DNA of 64,000 nucleotides from Clostridium chrysemydis (GCF_015234215.1 NZ_JADEKP010000001.1:310001-374000), one strand, 5' to 3'; counted from the first letter of the stretch, positions 17,379 to 26,621 are shown. Numbers and translations are program-made. Notes: a model not told the origin generated them from the letters alone.

Positions 17379-17484
17379 TATTTATTAATATTTAATGTAT
17401 TTCTATTAGATACAGTTGTTTATGAGCAAAGTAAATGTTAGAATTGAAAATAGGAAAATTTCTAGATTTCAATGGGGTGATTAA

Positions 17485-18942
17485 ATGAATTTTAGAAGTA
17501 CTAGGGGGCTAGAATCTAGTATAAAAGGATCAGAGGCAATAATTAATGGTATAGCAAAAGATGGAGGACTTTATGTTCCAGAGACATTTCCTAAAATGTA
17601 TGAAAAACTTAGAGATAAAAGCATTTTTGGGTATGAAGAAATTGCAGTAGAGATAATCTATAAATATTTCAATGATATATCTAAAGAAAGCATCAGAAAA
17701 GCGGTAAAAAAAGCATACAGAAACAGGTTCAAAGTGAATGTTAATAATGGTTACTTAGAATTATATCACGGGCCAACTTGTGCATTTAAAGATGCAGCTT
17801 TACTGTTTTTACCACAAATTATGAAAGAAGCAAAAAAGAACTTAGGATTAGAAGATGAAATTGTAATACTTACAGCAACATCAGGAGATACAGGAAAGGC
17901 AGCTTTAGAAGGGTTTAAAGATATTGATGGATTTAAGGTATTAGTATATTATCCTAAGGACGGAGTAAGTGAAATTCAAAGAAAACAAATGGAGACATCG
18001 GAAGGAGGAAATCTTAAAGTAGTAGCTATTAAAGGAAATTTTGATAATGCACAAAGCGGAGTTAAAGATATTTTTAATGATAATAATTTAAATGTATCTA
18101 TAAAAGAAAGAGGGATTACATTATCATCAGCAAATTCCATAAATATAGGAAGGTTAATTCCACAAATAGTTTATTATTTTTATTCTTATTTTAAGTTAAT
18201 AGATAAAGGTGAGATAAAAAGGGATGAAGAAATAAACATAGCAGTTCCAACGGGGAATTTTGGAAATATACTTGCAGCATATTATGCAAAAAAAATGGGA
18301 CTTCCAATTAATAAGTTTATTTGCGCATCTAACAAAAATAACGTTTTGTCAGACTTTTTTAATTCGGGAATCTATGATAAAAATAGGGAACTTTACCTAA
18401 CGGAGTCTCCTTCTATGGATATTCTTATTTCCTCTAATTTAGAGAGACTATTATTCGAAGCAACAGGTAGAGATAGTTTTGAAGTAAGAAGACTTATGGA
18501 TAGCCTAAAAGCTAATGGAATTTATAAGATATCTGAAAAGCTTAAAAGCTCTTTAGGTGAATTTTATGGTGGATATGCAAACGAAGAAGAAGTGTATAAA
18601 GAAATAAAAAAAGTATATGTAAATGACGGGTATCTAATTGATACTCACACAGCCGTAGCATCAGTTGTTAAAGATAAATATAAAAATGAAACTAAAGATG
18701 ATAAATATATATTAACTGTATCAACAGCAAGTCCTTATAAATTTCCAAGAAGTATATGTAGTGCACTTGGGATTGATGTTGAGTTTATGAGTGATTACGA
18801 TGTATTAAAAGCCTTATTTTTAGAAAGTAGCAGTGAAATTCCAGCTTGTTTAAGTAGACTTCAAAATAAGAAAGAGCTTCACAACAATCTTTGTGATAAA
18901 GATAATATGAAAGAAGCTTTAATAGATTTTTTAGATGAATAA
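17485..18942 (+). CDS. thrC: Threonine synthase (long form)
   Basis: 485 residues, converting O-phosphohomoserine to threonine with PLP. The N-terminal domain (RSTRGLESSIKGSEAIINGIAKDGGLYVPE) is typical of the long E. coli/yeast-type enzyme. The PLP lysine is K102 in GPTCAFKDAALLFLPQ, and TATSGDTGKAALEGF forms the phosphate-binding loop. GGGGTGA precedes the ATG. The stop overlaps the thrB start by 8 bases. No homoserine dehydrogenase is in the window. No T-box was seen in the 100-base leader. Confidence 0.95.
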   Translation: MNFRSTRGLESSIKGSEAIINGIAKDGGLYVPETFPKMYEKLRDKSIFGYEEIAVEIIYKYFNDISKESIRKAVKKAYRNRFKVNVNNGYLELYHGPTCAFKDAALLFLPQIMKEAKKNLGLEDEIVILTATSGDTGKAALEGFKDIDGFKVLVYYPKDGVSEIQRKQMETSEGGNLKVVAIKGNFDNAQSGVKDIFNDNNLNVSIKERGITLSSANSINIGRLIPQIVYYFYSYFKLIDKGEIKRDEEINIAVPTGNFGNILAAYYAKKMGLPINKFICASNKNNVLSDFFNSGIYDKNRELYLTESPSMDILISSNLERLLFEATGRDSFEVRRLMDSLKANGIYKISEKLKSSLGEFYGGYANEEEVYKEIKKVYVNDGYLIDTHTAVASVVKDKYKNETKDDKYILTVSTASPYKFPRSICSALGIDVEFMSDYDVLKALFLESSSEIPACLSRLQNKKELHNNLCDKDNMKEALIDFLDE

Positions 18943-19837
18943 AAGCTTTAAAGTTATTGTACCTGGAACTTCAGCAAATATGGGACCAGGATTTGATTCT
19001 ATGGGACTAGCATTAAATTTATATAATATATATAAATTTGAAAAGATAGAAAGCGGGATAGAACTTAGTGGTTTTGATGAAGGGTATAATAATTTAGATA
19101 ACATTCTTTATAAAGCTATGAAGGTATGCTTTGATAAGGCTAACTACGAAATAAGCTATGGAATAAAAATAAGTGAAATAAAAAGAGATATACCAGTTTC
19201 TAGAGGACTTGGAAGTAGCTCGGCGCTTATAGTTGCTGGTATTTTTGCGGCAAATAAATTTATGGGTGATTTATTTAGTTTAGATGAGCTTTTAGATTTA
19301 GCTGTTTTAATTGAAGGACATCCTGATAATGTTGCACCTGCAATTTTGGGAGGAATAGTTATTGCATCAGTTTTAGATGAAAATACGTATTATCAAAAAG
19401 TAGTGTCTAAAAATGATTATAATTATATAGCAATAGTTCCAAGGTATGAACTTAAAACTGAAATGGCAAGAAGCATATTACCTAAAACTTTAAGTTATAG
19501 TGATGCTATTTATAATATATCTAGGGTTGGACTTTTAGTTTCGGCTCTTATAAATGGCGATGATAAAGCAGTTAATATTGCAATGAATGATAGATTACAC
19601 GAACCCTTTAGAAAAAAATTTATAAAAGGGTTTGATTTAATAAAAGAAGAGGCTTATAATAATAAAGCTATAGCATCATTTTTAAGCGGTGCAGGTCCAA
19701 CTATTATGATATTATCTAAGGGTGAGGATCTATTACTTAAAAAGATGCGAGAGGTTTTAATTAAAGAAAATTTAACTTATGATATCTTAGATTTAAATCT
19801 AGATATGAATGGAGTTTTAATAGAAGGTGGAAACTAA
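18935..19837 (+). CDS. thrB: Homoserine kinase
   Basis: 300 residues of the GHMP kinase superfamily. It phosphorylates L-homoserine, giving the substrate for ThrC. Motif 1 PGTSANMGPGFDSMGLAL is at the N-terminus, motif 2 PVSRGLGSSSALIVAGI (about 89-105) binds ATP, and motif 3 SGAGPTIMIL is near the C-terminus. The ATG overlaps the end of thrC. Its stop overlaps the next start (TAATG), so the three genes are translationally coupled. Confidence 0.95.
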   Translation: MNKSFKVIVPGTSANMGPGFDSMGLALNLYNIYKFEKIESGIELSGFDEGYNNLDNILYKAMKVCFDKANYEISYGIKISEIKRDIPVSRGLGSSSALIVAGIFAANKFMGDLFSLDELLDLAVLIEGHPDNVAPAILGGIVIASVLDENTYYQKVVSKNDYNYIAIVPRYELKTEMARSILPKTLSYSDAIYNISRVGLLVSALINGDDKAVNIAMNDRLHEPFRKKFIKGFDLIKEEAYNNKAIASFLSGAGPTIMILSKGEDLLLKKMREVLIKENLTYDILDLNLDMNGVLIEGGN

Positions 19838-20274
19838 TGACAGGTAGATATTTAGTAATAGATAAAAAGGTATTACCAGAGGTATACGAAAAAGTTTTAG
19901 AAGTAAAGAAAATCCTAAAAGAAGGAAAAATAAAAGAAATAACAGAAGCTACTAAAAAAATCGGAATAAGTAGAAGTGTTTATTATAAATATAAAGATTA
20001 TATATTTGATTTTTCAGAAAGTGCACAAGGTAGAAAGATGACTTTTTCTATGATGATAAAACATAGAAAAGGAGTATTATCAAATATATTAAACTATTTA
20101 TCTGATATAGGTGGAAATATCTTAACTATAGACCAAGGGTTACCTATAAATGAAATAGCGAACCTTACTATAACGATAGATATGTCTATGCTTGAATTGG
20201 ATTTAACATCTTTTTTAGATTGTATAGGAAAAATAGAGAACGTTGAAAAAGTAGACTTTATTGCGATGGAATAA
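19837..20274 (+). CDS. ACT-domain protein, UPF0735/PheB type
   Basis: 145 residues. The N-terminal half contains a helix-turn-helix-like segment (KIKEITEATKKIGISRSVYYKYKDYIF, about residues 32-58). The C-terminal half (about 65-145) is an ACT domain (MTFSMMIKHRKGVLSNILNYLSDIGGNILTI) of the sort that binds amino acids. PheB of Bacillus is the best-known relative, and its biochemical role is unsettled. The start (TAATG overlap) couples it to thrB, so it may sense threonine or a related amino acid for this operon. A strong terminator follows. Confidence 0.85.
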   Translation: MTGRYLVIDKKVLPEVYEKVLEVKKILKEGKIKEITEATKKIGISRSVYYKYKDYIFDFSESAQGRKMTFSMMIKHRKGVLSNILNYLSDIGGNILTIDQGLPINEIANLTITIDMSMLELDLTSFLDCIGKIENVEKVDFIAME

Positions 20275-20278
20275 ATTT

Positions 20279-20307
20279 AAGCACTATAACTTTTAGTTAT
20301 AGTGCTT
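20279..20307 (+). terminator. Terminator of the thr operon
   Basis: Perfect 12-bp stem AAGCACTATAAC / GTTATAGTGCTT, loop TTTTA, with a moderate T-rich tail (TTAAATTTT). Confidence 0.85.
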
Positions 20308-20457
20308 TAAATTTTAAAGTAGATTAAATTTATAATATAAAAAATATTTTTATTAAATTCTAAAGGACTAAAGTATTAATTAATTCTAGTTTTTTCCTTT
20401 TGTAGATGATATTATATTATTTAAGTAGATATAAACTAATTAAAAGGGGCGAAGTTT

Positions 20458-20961
20458 ATGAATTACATAGAAACTAAGATAGAAGGATTTAAACTTAGAG
20501 AAACTAGTGAAAAAGACATACCTCTAATTTTAAATTTAATTAAAGAGATTGCAATTTATGAAAAAATGTTAGACCAAGTTATTGCAACGGAAGAGACTTT
20601 AAAGGAGTCTATATTTAATAAAGATGAAGCAGAGGTTTTGATTGCAGAGTTTAATGGAGAGCCTATAGGATACGTTTTATACTTTTATAATTTTTCTACA
20701 TTTATAGGAAGATCAGGGTTTTATTTAGAAGATATTTATATAAAGCCTGAGTATAGAGGAAAAGGTATAGGAAAAGAAATATTTAGACTAATTGCGGGTA
20801 TTGCTTTTGAAAAGGGATGCAGACGTATGGAGTGGACTTGTTTAAATTGGAATGAGCCATCAATAAATTTTTATAAAAGCTTAGGTGCAGTTCCTATGAG
20901 TGAATGGACTGTTTATAGATTAGATAGGGAAAATATAGAGAAAGTTTCAAAAATGAAATAA
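20458..20961 (+). CDS. GNAT N-acetyltransferase, diamine acetyltransferase-like
   Basis: 167 residues. The acetyl-CoA loop is YRGKGIGKEIFRLIAG, preceded by the strand FYLEDIYIKPE and followed by WTCLNWNEPSINFYKSLGAVPMSEWTVYRL, a pattern shared with spermidine/spermine or thialysine acetyltransferases (SAT-like). Acetylation of a small amine is likely, but the substrate cannot be fixed from sequence. AAAGGGGCG precedes the ATG. It is a single-gene unit bounded by terminators on both sides. Confidence 0.88.
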   Translation: MNYIETKIEGFKLRETSEKDIPLILNLIKEIAIYEKMLDQVIATEETLKESIFNKDEAEVLIAEFNGEPIGYVLYFYNFSTFIGRSGFYLEDIYIKPEYRGKGIGKEIFRLIAGIAFEKGCRRMEWTCLNWNEPSINFYKSLGAVPMSEWTVYRLDRENIEKVSKMK

Positions 20962-20971
20962 ATTAATAAAT

Positions 20972-21005
20972 AAGCGTACTAATGAATATTATATTTAGTA
21001 CGCTT
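20972..21005 (+). terminator. Terminator after the GNAT gene
   Basis: Perfect 11-bp stem AAGCGTACTAA / TTAGTACGCTT with a 12-nt loop, followed by TTATTTT. Confidence 0.85.
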
Positions 21006-21026
21006 TTATTTTAAGTGGGGGAATTT

Positions 21027-22151
21027 ATGAAAAAAGTGTTAGTTATGTTTATGGTAGGGGTTTCAATTAGCTTTGTGGGGTGCAAAGATAATTCAAAAAG
21101 TGATAGTTTAGAATTAAAAGAAGTATCATATTCAAATAAAGAAAATAGGATAGAAGATTTTAAGATAGAGTTTTATGAGGGGAATCTTTATGGGTATACT
21201 GAAGAAGTTGTTTTAGATGATATTTTAATTAATACAAATTTAGTTCTTTTAAAAGATATAGATAAAGAAGATTTAGTTAACTTTAGATTAGAATATTTAA
21301 TTAAGTTTAATGGGGAAGAGTATGTAAAATCAGACTATATTAAAAAAGAAAAGTTAGATAAATATAATATATATATCTTCAAGATAAATAAAAATGGAGA
21401 TATAAAAAGTGTAAAAGATATAGAAGAAAGAGATAGATTTACGTTCTATGAAAATGGAAAAGTTATATATAAAGTAAAAGAAGATGTTAAAGATAGAATT
21501 AATAAAAATTTTAAAGGAATAGAAGAGGGATTTTCTATAAATAAAAATTCAATAAGTTTAGATTATCTAAAAGGAAGTAATAAAAAATATTTTTTATTAA
21601 AAGTTAGTAATATTTATGGGATGCAATATGTAATTATAAATAAAGAGAATGATAAGGCATATTATAGTGAATACATAAAACACTCATTTCCTAAAGATAA
21701 ATTAAACTTAGAAGAAGAAATTTTTAAAGATAAAGATAGCCTTTATAAAATAGATGGAAAAGGAATACTTTACAAAACAGATATTAATTTTAAAAATCAG
21801 TTTAAAAAAGTTAAGGATTTAAATGAATATATTTTAGGTGTAGTAGAGTCAAAAGAAAATATTTATTTAGTTAATAACAAATATGAGATTAAAAAATTTA
21901 AAGAAGAAAATTTAGAACTTTTAAAAGGTTACTCTAAAGATTTAAGAGCAGATGAAAGATCTGATTTATTTATATATGAAAATTCAAATGAAATTTATAT
22001 TGGAAAACCAAAGGGAAATAAAATCGAAGTTATATCTAAATTTTACTTAAAAGAAAATGAATCAATATTAAGTATTTCAGATAATAAAATTGTAATTAAA
22101 GAATACGATGTTAGAAAGGGAAAAGTAATTTATAAGTTTTACAAAATCTAA
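21027..22151 (+). CDS. Lipoprotein of unknown function (paralogue A)
   Basis: 374 residues. It begins with a signal peptide (MKKVLVMFMVGVSISF) and lipobox SFVGC, so it should be lipid-anchored outside the membrane. The ATG at 21027 is used because it gives a canonical signal peptide and has GTGGGGGA upstream. The mature protein is very rich in Lys, Asp, Glu and Asn and has repeated short strand-like blocks (YGMQYVIINKENDKAYYSEYIK), possibly a beta-propeller-like fold. I do not recognise a family. The next gene encodes a diverged copy of similar length. Confidence 0.75.
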   Translation: MKKVLVMFMVGVSISFVGCKDNSKSDSLELKEVSYSNKENRIEDFKIEFYEGNLYGYTEEVVLDDILINTNLVLLKDIDKEDLVNFRLEYLIKFNGEEYVKSDYIKKEKLDKYNIYIFKINKNGDIKSVKDIEERDRFTFYENGKVIYKVKEDVKDRINKNFKGIEEGFSINKNSISLDYLKGSNKKYFLLKVSNIYGMQYVIINKENDKAYYSEYIKHSFPKDKLNLEEEIFKDKDSLYKIDGKGILYKTDINFKNQFKKVKDLNEYILGVVESKENIYLVNNKYEIKKFKEENLELLKGYSKDLRADERSDLFIYENSNEIYIGKPKGNKIEVISKFYLKENESILSISDNKIVIKEYDVRKGKVIYKFYKI

Positions 22152-22171
22152 TCACTGTTTTAGGGGGCTAT

Positions 22172-23305
22172 ATGTTAAAGAAGTATATAATAAGTTGTAT
22201 TTTGGTATTTTCAGCAGTTGCATTTTTAAGTTGCACAAATAAAGGGGTAAATACAGAAAAAATAGATAAAGAAAGTTTAAAAAGTGAAGCTTTTAGCAAT
22301 TATGATAATGAGATAGAGATAGATACAGAAGGTAAGTTTAATATTTGTTATGAAGAAGTAATTTCAGGAGAGCTTATTATAGAAACGGATCTTTTAAGGA
22401 CTTCTGATATTTTAAGTAAAGAAGTATTTAAAGAGGATATTTTAAATATAAACGGGAAAAGTTATGTTAATGAAAATATAGCAAAAGAAAGATATAAAGT
22501 TAAGAATATTATAGATCGTGTTAAATTTAAAGTCAAAGAAAATGGGGAACTTCAAGAGTTTAATGAAAAAAGGGATTTAGGTCTTATGATATTAGATGAT
22601 GATGGAAAAACAGAATTTGCTATAGATAAAAATATATTAAAAGATTTTGAAAAGTCTAGTAAAATTATTAGAGATTTAGATAGTTCAATGAACTACTGGA
22701 CAGATTATATTTTAGGTGGAGATAAAGAATATGTAGCTTTTTCTATAGAGGATAGCTTTGGAAGCGAATTTTTTATACTAAATAAAGAAAATAATAAAAA
22801 ATACTATTTAGATTATAAAAGCTATGGGGAAGGTATTAGAAACTTTATGGTAGCTACTTTTATGGATAAAGATACATCAGATATTTATGGAATTAATTCA
22901 TTAAATGAATTGATGAAAATAACTTTTGAGGGAGATAAAATAAAGACAGAAAAACTTTTTAATGTAGAGGATAATTGTGTTTTATATAATGACTCTAAAA
23001 TTTATTTAGTAAATGTTCATAGTGGAAAAATCCAAAATTTCGATTTTAAAACAAAAGAATTAGTGACTATAATAGAGGAAGATGACATATCAGATTTTAA
23101 AAAGTACGCCTTTAATGACTATCTTGTTATAAGTAACGATAATGCAGGATATATTTGCAAAGTTAAAGATGATAAAATAAAGGTAAATAAAAAGCTTAAT
23201 TTAGAGAATAATAAAACATTAATATTAGGGGCAAAAGATAGGGTAATAACAAGAGAAAAAGTAGATTTAGATTTTAAATACAAGTACAAGATATATAAAC
23301 TTTAA
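22172..23305 (+). CDS. Lipoprotein of unknown function (paralogue B)
   Basis: 377 residues with signal peptide MLKKYIISCILVFSAVAF and lipobox LSC. It is collinear with the preceding lipoprotein: the ICYEEVISGELIIETDLL block corresponds to GYTEEVVLDDILINTNLV, and FFILNKENNKKYYLDY corresponds to YVIINKENDKAYYSEY. Identity is low, so the duplication is old. The ATG has AGGGGGC upstream and lies 20 bases after the previous stop. A shared terminator follows. The function is unknown; both proteins would sit on the outer face of the membrane. Confidence 0.75.
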   Translation: MLKKYIISCILVFSAVAFLSCTNKGVNTEKIDKESLKSEAFSNYDNEIEIDTEGKFNICYEEVISGELIIETDLLRTSDILSKEVFKEDILNINGKSYVNENIAKERYKVKNIIDRVKFKVKENGELQEFNEKRDLGLMILDDDGKTEFAIDKNILKDFEKSSKIIRDLDSSMNYWTDYILGGDKEYVAFSIEDSFGSEFFILNKENNKKYYLDYKSYGEGIRNFMVATFMDKDTSDIYGINSLNELMKITFEGDKIKTEKLFNVEDNCVLYNDSKIYLVNVHSGKIQNFDFKTKELVTIIEEDDISDFKKYAFNDYLVISNDNAGYICKVKDDKIKVNKKLNLENNKTLILGAKDRVITREKVDLDFKYKYKIYKL

Positions 23306-23310
23306 ACTAA

Positions 23311-23343
23311 AAAGATGCAGCCTTTAATAAAGGTTGCATCTTT
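23311..23343. terminator. Bidirectional terminator
   Basis: AAAGATGCAGCCTTT / AAAGGTTGCATCTTT, 15-bp stem with one G-T pair and a 3-nt loop. T-rich tails on both strands. It separates the lipoprotein pair from the convergent gene. Confidence 0.85.
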
Positions 23344-23346
23344 ATT

Positions 23347-25350
23347 TTATATTTTCATTGAAAATTTAAGCTTTTCTATTAATTCATTTTTGTAATACTC
23401 TATTATATCTAAATTATGATTAAAATCTAATTCGTTATTATCTTTGTCAGTAATTTTTGCATTTAATGTAGTTAAATCTACTATTCCAGAATCAGTAACA
23501 TTTTCTACTGTTTCAAAAAATACGCATCTTTCCATATCTCTAAATGACGCTTTATAAGTTCTATTAGGATATAATGATTCAGAAAAAACATATTTTCTTT
23601 CATCTTTTCCACCAAGAGTTTTTGGAATTATAGAATCTGTATTTTTGCAGTTAGTCTTTATATTAAAGGCATTAGAACAGATGCTAAATAAGTCAAGTGC
23701 TTGTATTAATTCATCGGATTCGCATTTTGGGATATTAAATCCCCTTGACATAAATGGAACCTTAACTCTATAGTCATTTAAAAATTCTAAATTTTCATCT
23801 GCAAGATATCCTTGACCGTGATCTGAAACTAGATTAATTATATAATCTTCAGTTTCGTAATTATCTTTTACATAGTTTAACAGAAGAGAAACATAAGTAT
23901 CTAATCTATTTATAGCATATTTATATATTTCACATTTTTCTTTAGAGTATTTTTTTTGTACACTAGTTTCTTCAGAAGAAACTGTTTTATGTAAACTTGA
24001 ATCCATCATTGTTTGAATAGATGTATAATGCTCATACTCATCAGCTACATCATGTAAGTCAGGTAAACAGACCCATAAGGCTTGATTTGTATCTTTAAAA
24101 GTTCTTAAATGTTCGATTGAATGCATAACTACTTCATTTGCTTGCATATGATATCTTCCAAAAGAATAAAGATATCTATTAAGACCTTTATAATAACTAT
24201 AGTTTGGATTGCTTCTCCAATCGCCATCTATCTTTGCTGTAAAGAAGTTATTTTCGCTTAAGTTTTCAAAATATAATTTCTCATCATTTAAAGAAAATGA
24301 GTTTTTATGTGGGTGATATAGTCTATGGTTATGAGTATATTTTCCAGTAAACATACTTGCAACTGAAACTAAGGTCCACTCCCCAGAAACGTAGCAATTA
24401 TTAAATATTGTACCTTCTTTAAAAAACTTATAAGTTAAAGGCATTAAAGACTCCTTATCATTTTCTTCTAAGAATTTTTGTGATAAGCCATCTATAAAGA
24501 TGTTTAATAAAAGCTTTGGCTTTTTAGAAGTAACTATTTTATCACCAAAAAATAAATCTAATGAACCATCAAATTTTATTAAATCTCCTTTTTTAAGCTT
24601 TAAAAAGTAAACTCTATTTTTTAGTAGTGATTTAGAAATTGATTCTTCATTTAAAGTGAATTTATATTTAACTGTTTTAGATGATACTAAAGGTATAATA
24701 CAATCGGATGTGATTTTTTCATTTAGTGCTTTTATGTTAGGATTTATTTTAAATAAATCTGTTGTATAAAAAGCAAAGGCCTCCTCTATTATATCTTTAG
24801 CTGTGTCTTCTTCAAATAAGCCATTTCGGTAAGTGGAGTAGTTATTAAATACTCCTGAGAAATAATTTTTAAAAATAACTTTTCCAGTACAATTTTCTTT
24901 TTCTATAAAAGGAAATTCTAATAAAGAAGAAGTTAAGATTTTCATTTCAGATTTAATAAAATTAAAATCTTCTTCTTTTAATTTATTGTTTTGAGTTAAT
25001 AAATCATTTGCAATAGATTTTATAGTAGAATCGTCACAAAAAGAAATTATTCTTAAAGTATCTAAGATTCCTTCTTTTAAATTTCCAAGGTTTATATTGA
25101 TAATGGCTCTATTTAAACGTAGTTCATAATCATATTCATTAAACTTTAATCCTTCATTAGCTAGTTTAAGTGCTTTTTTTAAATCTCCAGTATTAAAGTA
25201 ATAAAAAGCTTTTAAGGAATATAATTCAAAATCAAAACTAAACTTTTTTTCATATTCATCTAATAATTTTTTAGAAGATATAAAATTTGAAGATTCAAGT
25301 TCTGTTTTTATAAGTTTTTTTAATGATTGTGCTTCTAATATATTTATCAA
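23347..25350 (-). CDS. Cytoplasmic TPR protein with an alkaline-phosphatase-superfamily (sulfatase-like) domain
   Basis: 667 residues. Residues 1-120 form TPR-like helical repeats (LKAFYYFNTGDLKKALKLANEGLKF). The part from about 280 is an alkaline-phosphatase-superfamily domain: metal site FIDG (D287), candidate nucleophile T326 in GEWTLVSVASMFTG, DLHD (431-434) and SDHGQGY (D510, H511). It lacks the CxPxR sulfatase signature. A threonine nucleophile is typical of phosphoethanolamine or glycerophosphate transferases and phosphomutases. There is no signal peptide or membrane helix, so it appears intracellular, unlike LtaS-type enzymes. It is a single gene ending at a shared terminator. The substrate is unknown. 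Confidence 0.72.
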   Translation of the reverse strand: MINILEAQSLKKLIKTELESSNFISSKKLLDEYEKKFSFDFELYSLKAFYYFNTGDLKKALKLANEGLKFNEYDYELRLNRAIININLGNLKEGILDTLRIISFCDDSTIKSIANDLLTQNNKLKEEDFNFIKSEMKILTSSLLEFPFIEKENCTGKVIFKNYFSGVFNNYSTYRNGLFEEDTAKDIIEEAFAFYTTDLFKINPNIKALNEKITSDCIIPLVSSKTVKYKFTLNEESISKSLLKNRVYFLKLKKGDLIKFDGSLDLFFGDKIVTSKKPKLLLNIFIDGLSQKFLEENDKESLMPLTYKFFKEGTIFNNCYVSGEWTLVSVASMFTGKYTHNHRLYHPHKNSFSLNDEKLYFENLSENNFFTAKIDGDWRSNPNYSYYKGLNRYLYSFGRYHMQANEVVMHSIEHLRTFKDTNQALWVCLPDLHDVADEYEHYTSIQTMMDSSLHKTVSSEETSVQKKYSKEKCEIYKYAINRLDTYVSLLLNYVKDNYETEDYIINLVSDHGQGYLADENLEFLNDYRVKVPFMSRGFNIPKCESDELIQALDLFSICSNAFNIKTNCKNTDSIIPKTLGGKDERKYVFSESLYPNRTYKASFRDMERCVFFETVENVTDSGIVDLTTLNAKITDKDNNELDFNHNLDIIEYYKNELIEKLKFSMKI

Positions 25351-25416
25351 GTTTTTATCCCCTTATTTAATATAAATTTTAATTTGATTATATCATAAAA
25401 ACATAAGAAAAAAAGG

Positions 25417-25445
25417 TTGACAACCATTAAATGGTAATTTAAGAT
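25417..25445 (+). promoter_or_regulatory. Sigma-A promoter of the his operon with a palindrome in its spacer
   Basis: TTGACA (25417-25422) and TAAGAT (25440-25445) are separated by 17 bases, a near-consensus promoter. The spacer contains ACCATTAAATGGT (25423-25435), a palindrome with perfect 6-bp arms around a central base. Its position between -35 and -10 suggests a repressor operator. A histidine-responsive TrpR-like repressor (HisR/YerC) is known for Firmicute his operons and would be a candidate; the match to its motif is not verified. The leader is short and contains no T-box. Confidence 0.7.
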
Positions 25446-25517
25446 GTTTATAACAATTTAGCACTTTAATATAGTGAAGTACAAACAATTATAGATTTTT
25501 GTTTTAGGAGGTAGGGA

Positions 25518-26621
25518 ATGGGTAAGAAGAATATTATTCCAGAAGGAATGAAAGATTTATTATATGAGGAATGTGATACTAGAGAATTTATAAAAAATAA
25601 AGTGCAAGATGTATTTTATAGATTTGGATACGATGAAATAGTAACGCCTAGTATTGAATTTTTAAATACATTTATAACTTATAAAAACTATATAAAAGAA
25701 GAAGAGGTTTATAAATTTTTTGATAGAGAAGGTAGAATACTTTCTTTAAAGCCAGATGTGACAATCCCTATAGCTAGAGTTGTAGGGGCTAAAATGAAAT
25801 CCTTAGATTTACCAATTAGATTAAAATACACATCTAACACATTTAGGATGAATAAATCTTTAAAAGGTAGACAAAACGAAACTTTAGAAAGTGGAATCGA
25901 ACTTATTGGAAGAGGTGGAATTTTAGGAGATATTGAAGTTCTTATTATAGCTATAGAAGGAATAAAGAGTTTAGGGTTAGATGATTTTAAAGTTGAAATT
26001 GGAAATATTAATTTTTTTAAGAAAAATTTTAGTGATTTAGGTTTAAGCGAAGAGATGGAAGAAAAGCTTGCATCACTTTTAGAAAGTAAGAGTTTAAATG
26101 ATTTAAATTTATTATTAGATAAATTAGATATAACAAAAGAAAAAAAAGATTTTATAAAAAGGATGCCATGGCTTTTTGGCGGAGTAGAAGTATTAGATGA
26201 TTTATTAAAAGATAAATTTAGTGATGATATAAAAAAAGAAATTATATATCTTAAAAATATTTATGAGTATTTAGAAGAGTTAGGTTATAGTAAATATATT
26301 TCTTTTGATTTAGGTATGGTTCCAAGAGTTAATTATTATACAGGGATAATTTTTAGATCCTATATAGAGGGGGTATCTAAGAGCATATTAAATGGTGGAA
26401 GATATGATAATTTAATTAAAGAGTATGGAAGAGATACTTTAGCTATTGGATTTTCATTTGATTTAGATCTAATTTCTAGCAATTACGCTTTAAATATAAA
26501 TAAAGAAGAAGAAATAATTGAAATGAAAGAGGACTTTATAGATTCTTTTAAAAAGGGAATAAAATCATTTAAAGAAGGTAAAAGAATCAAGCTTGGAAAA
26601 GGTTTAGGAGGGAAGTTATGA
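25518..26621 (+). CDS. hisZ: ATP phosphoribosyltransferase regulatory subunit
   Basis: 367 residues, a histidyl-tRNA-synthetase-like catalytic core without the anticodon-binding domain. IIPEGMKDLLYEECDTREFIKNKV at the start and the class II motif-like region RLKYTSNTFRMN are visible. Motif 3-like GGRYDNLIKEYG is near residue 293. HisZ does not charge tRNA: it binds the short-form HisG and is needed for its activity and histidine feedback. AGGAGGTAGGGA precedes the ATG. It is the first gene of a ten-gene his operon and overlaps hisG by 4 bases. Confidence 0.93.
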   Translation: MGKKNIIPEGMKDLLYEECDTREFIKNKVQDVFYRFGYDEIVTPSIEFLNTFITYKNYIKEEEVYKFFDREGRILSLKPDVTIPIARVVGAKMKSLDLPIRLKYTSNTFRMNKSLKGRQNETLESGIELIGRGGILGDIEVLIIAIEGIKSLGLDDFKVEIGNINFFKKNFSDLGLSEEMEEKLASLLESKSLNDLNLLLDKLDITKEKKDFIKRMPWLFGGVEVLDDLLKDKFSDDIKKEIIYLKNIYEYLEELGYSKYISFDLGMVPRVNYYTGIIFRSYIEGVSKSILNGGRYDNLIKEYGRDTLAIGFSFDLDLISSNYALNINKEEEIIEMKEDFIDSFKKGIKSFKEGKRIKLGKGLGGKL

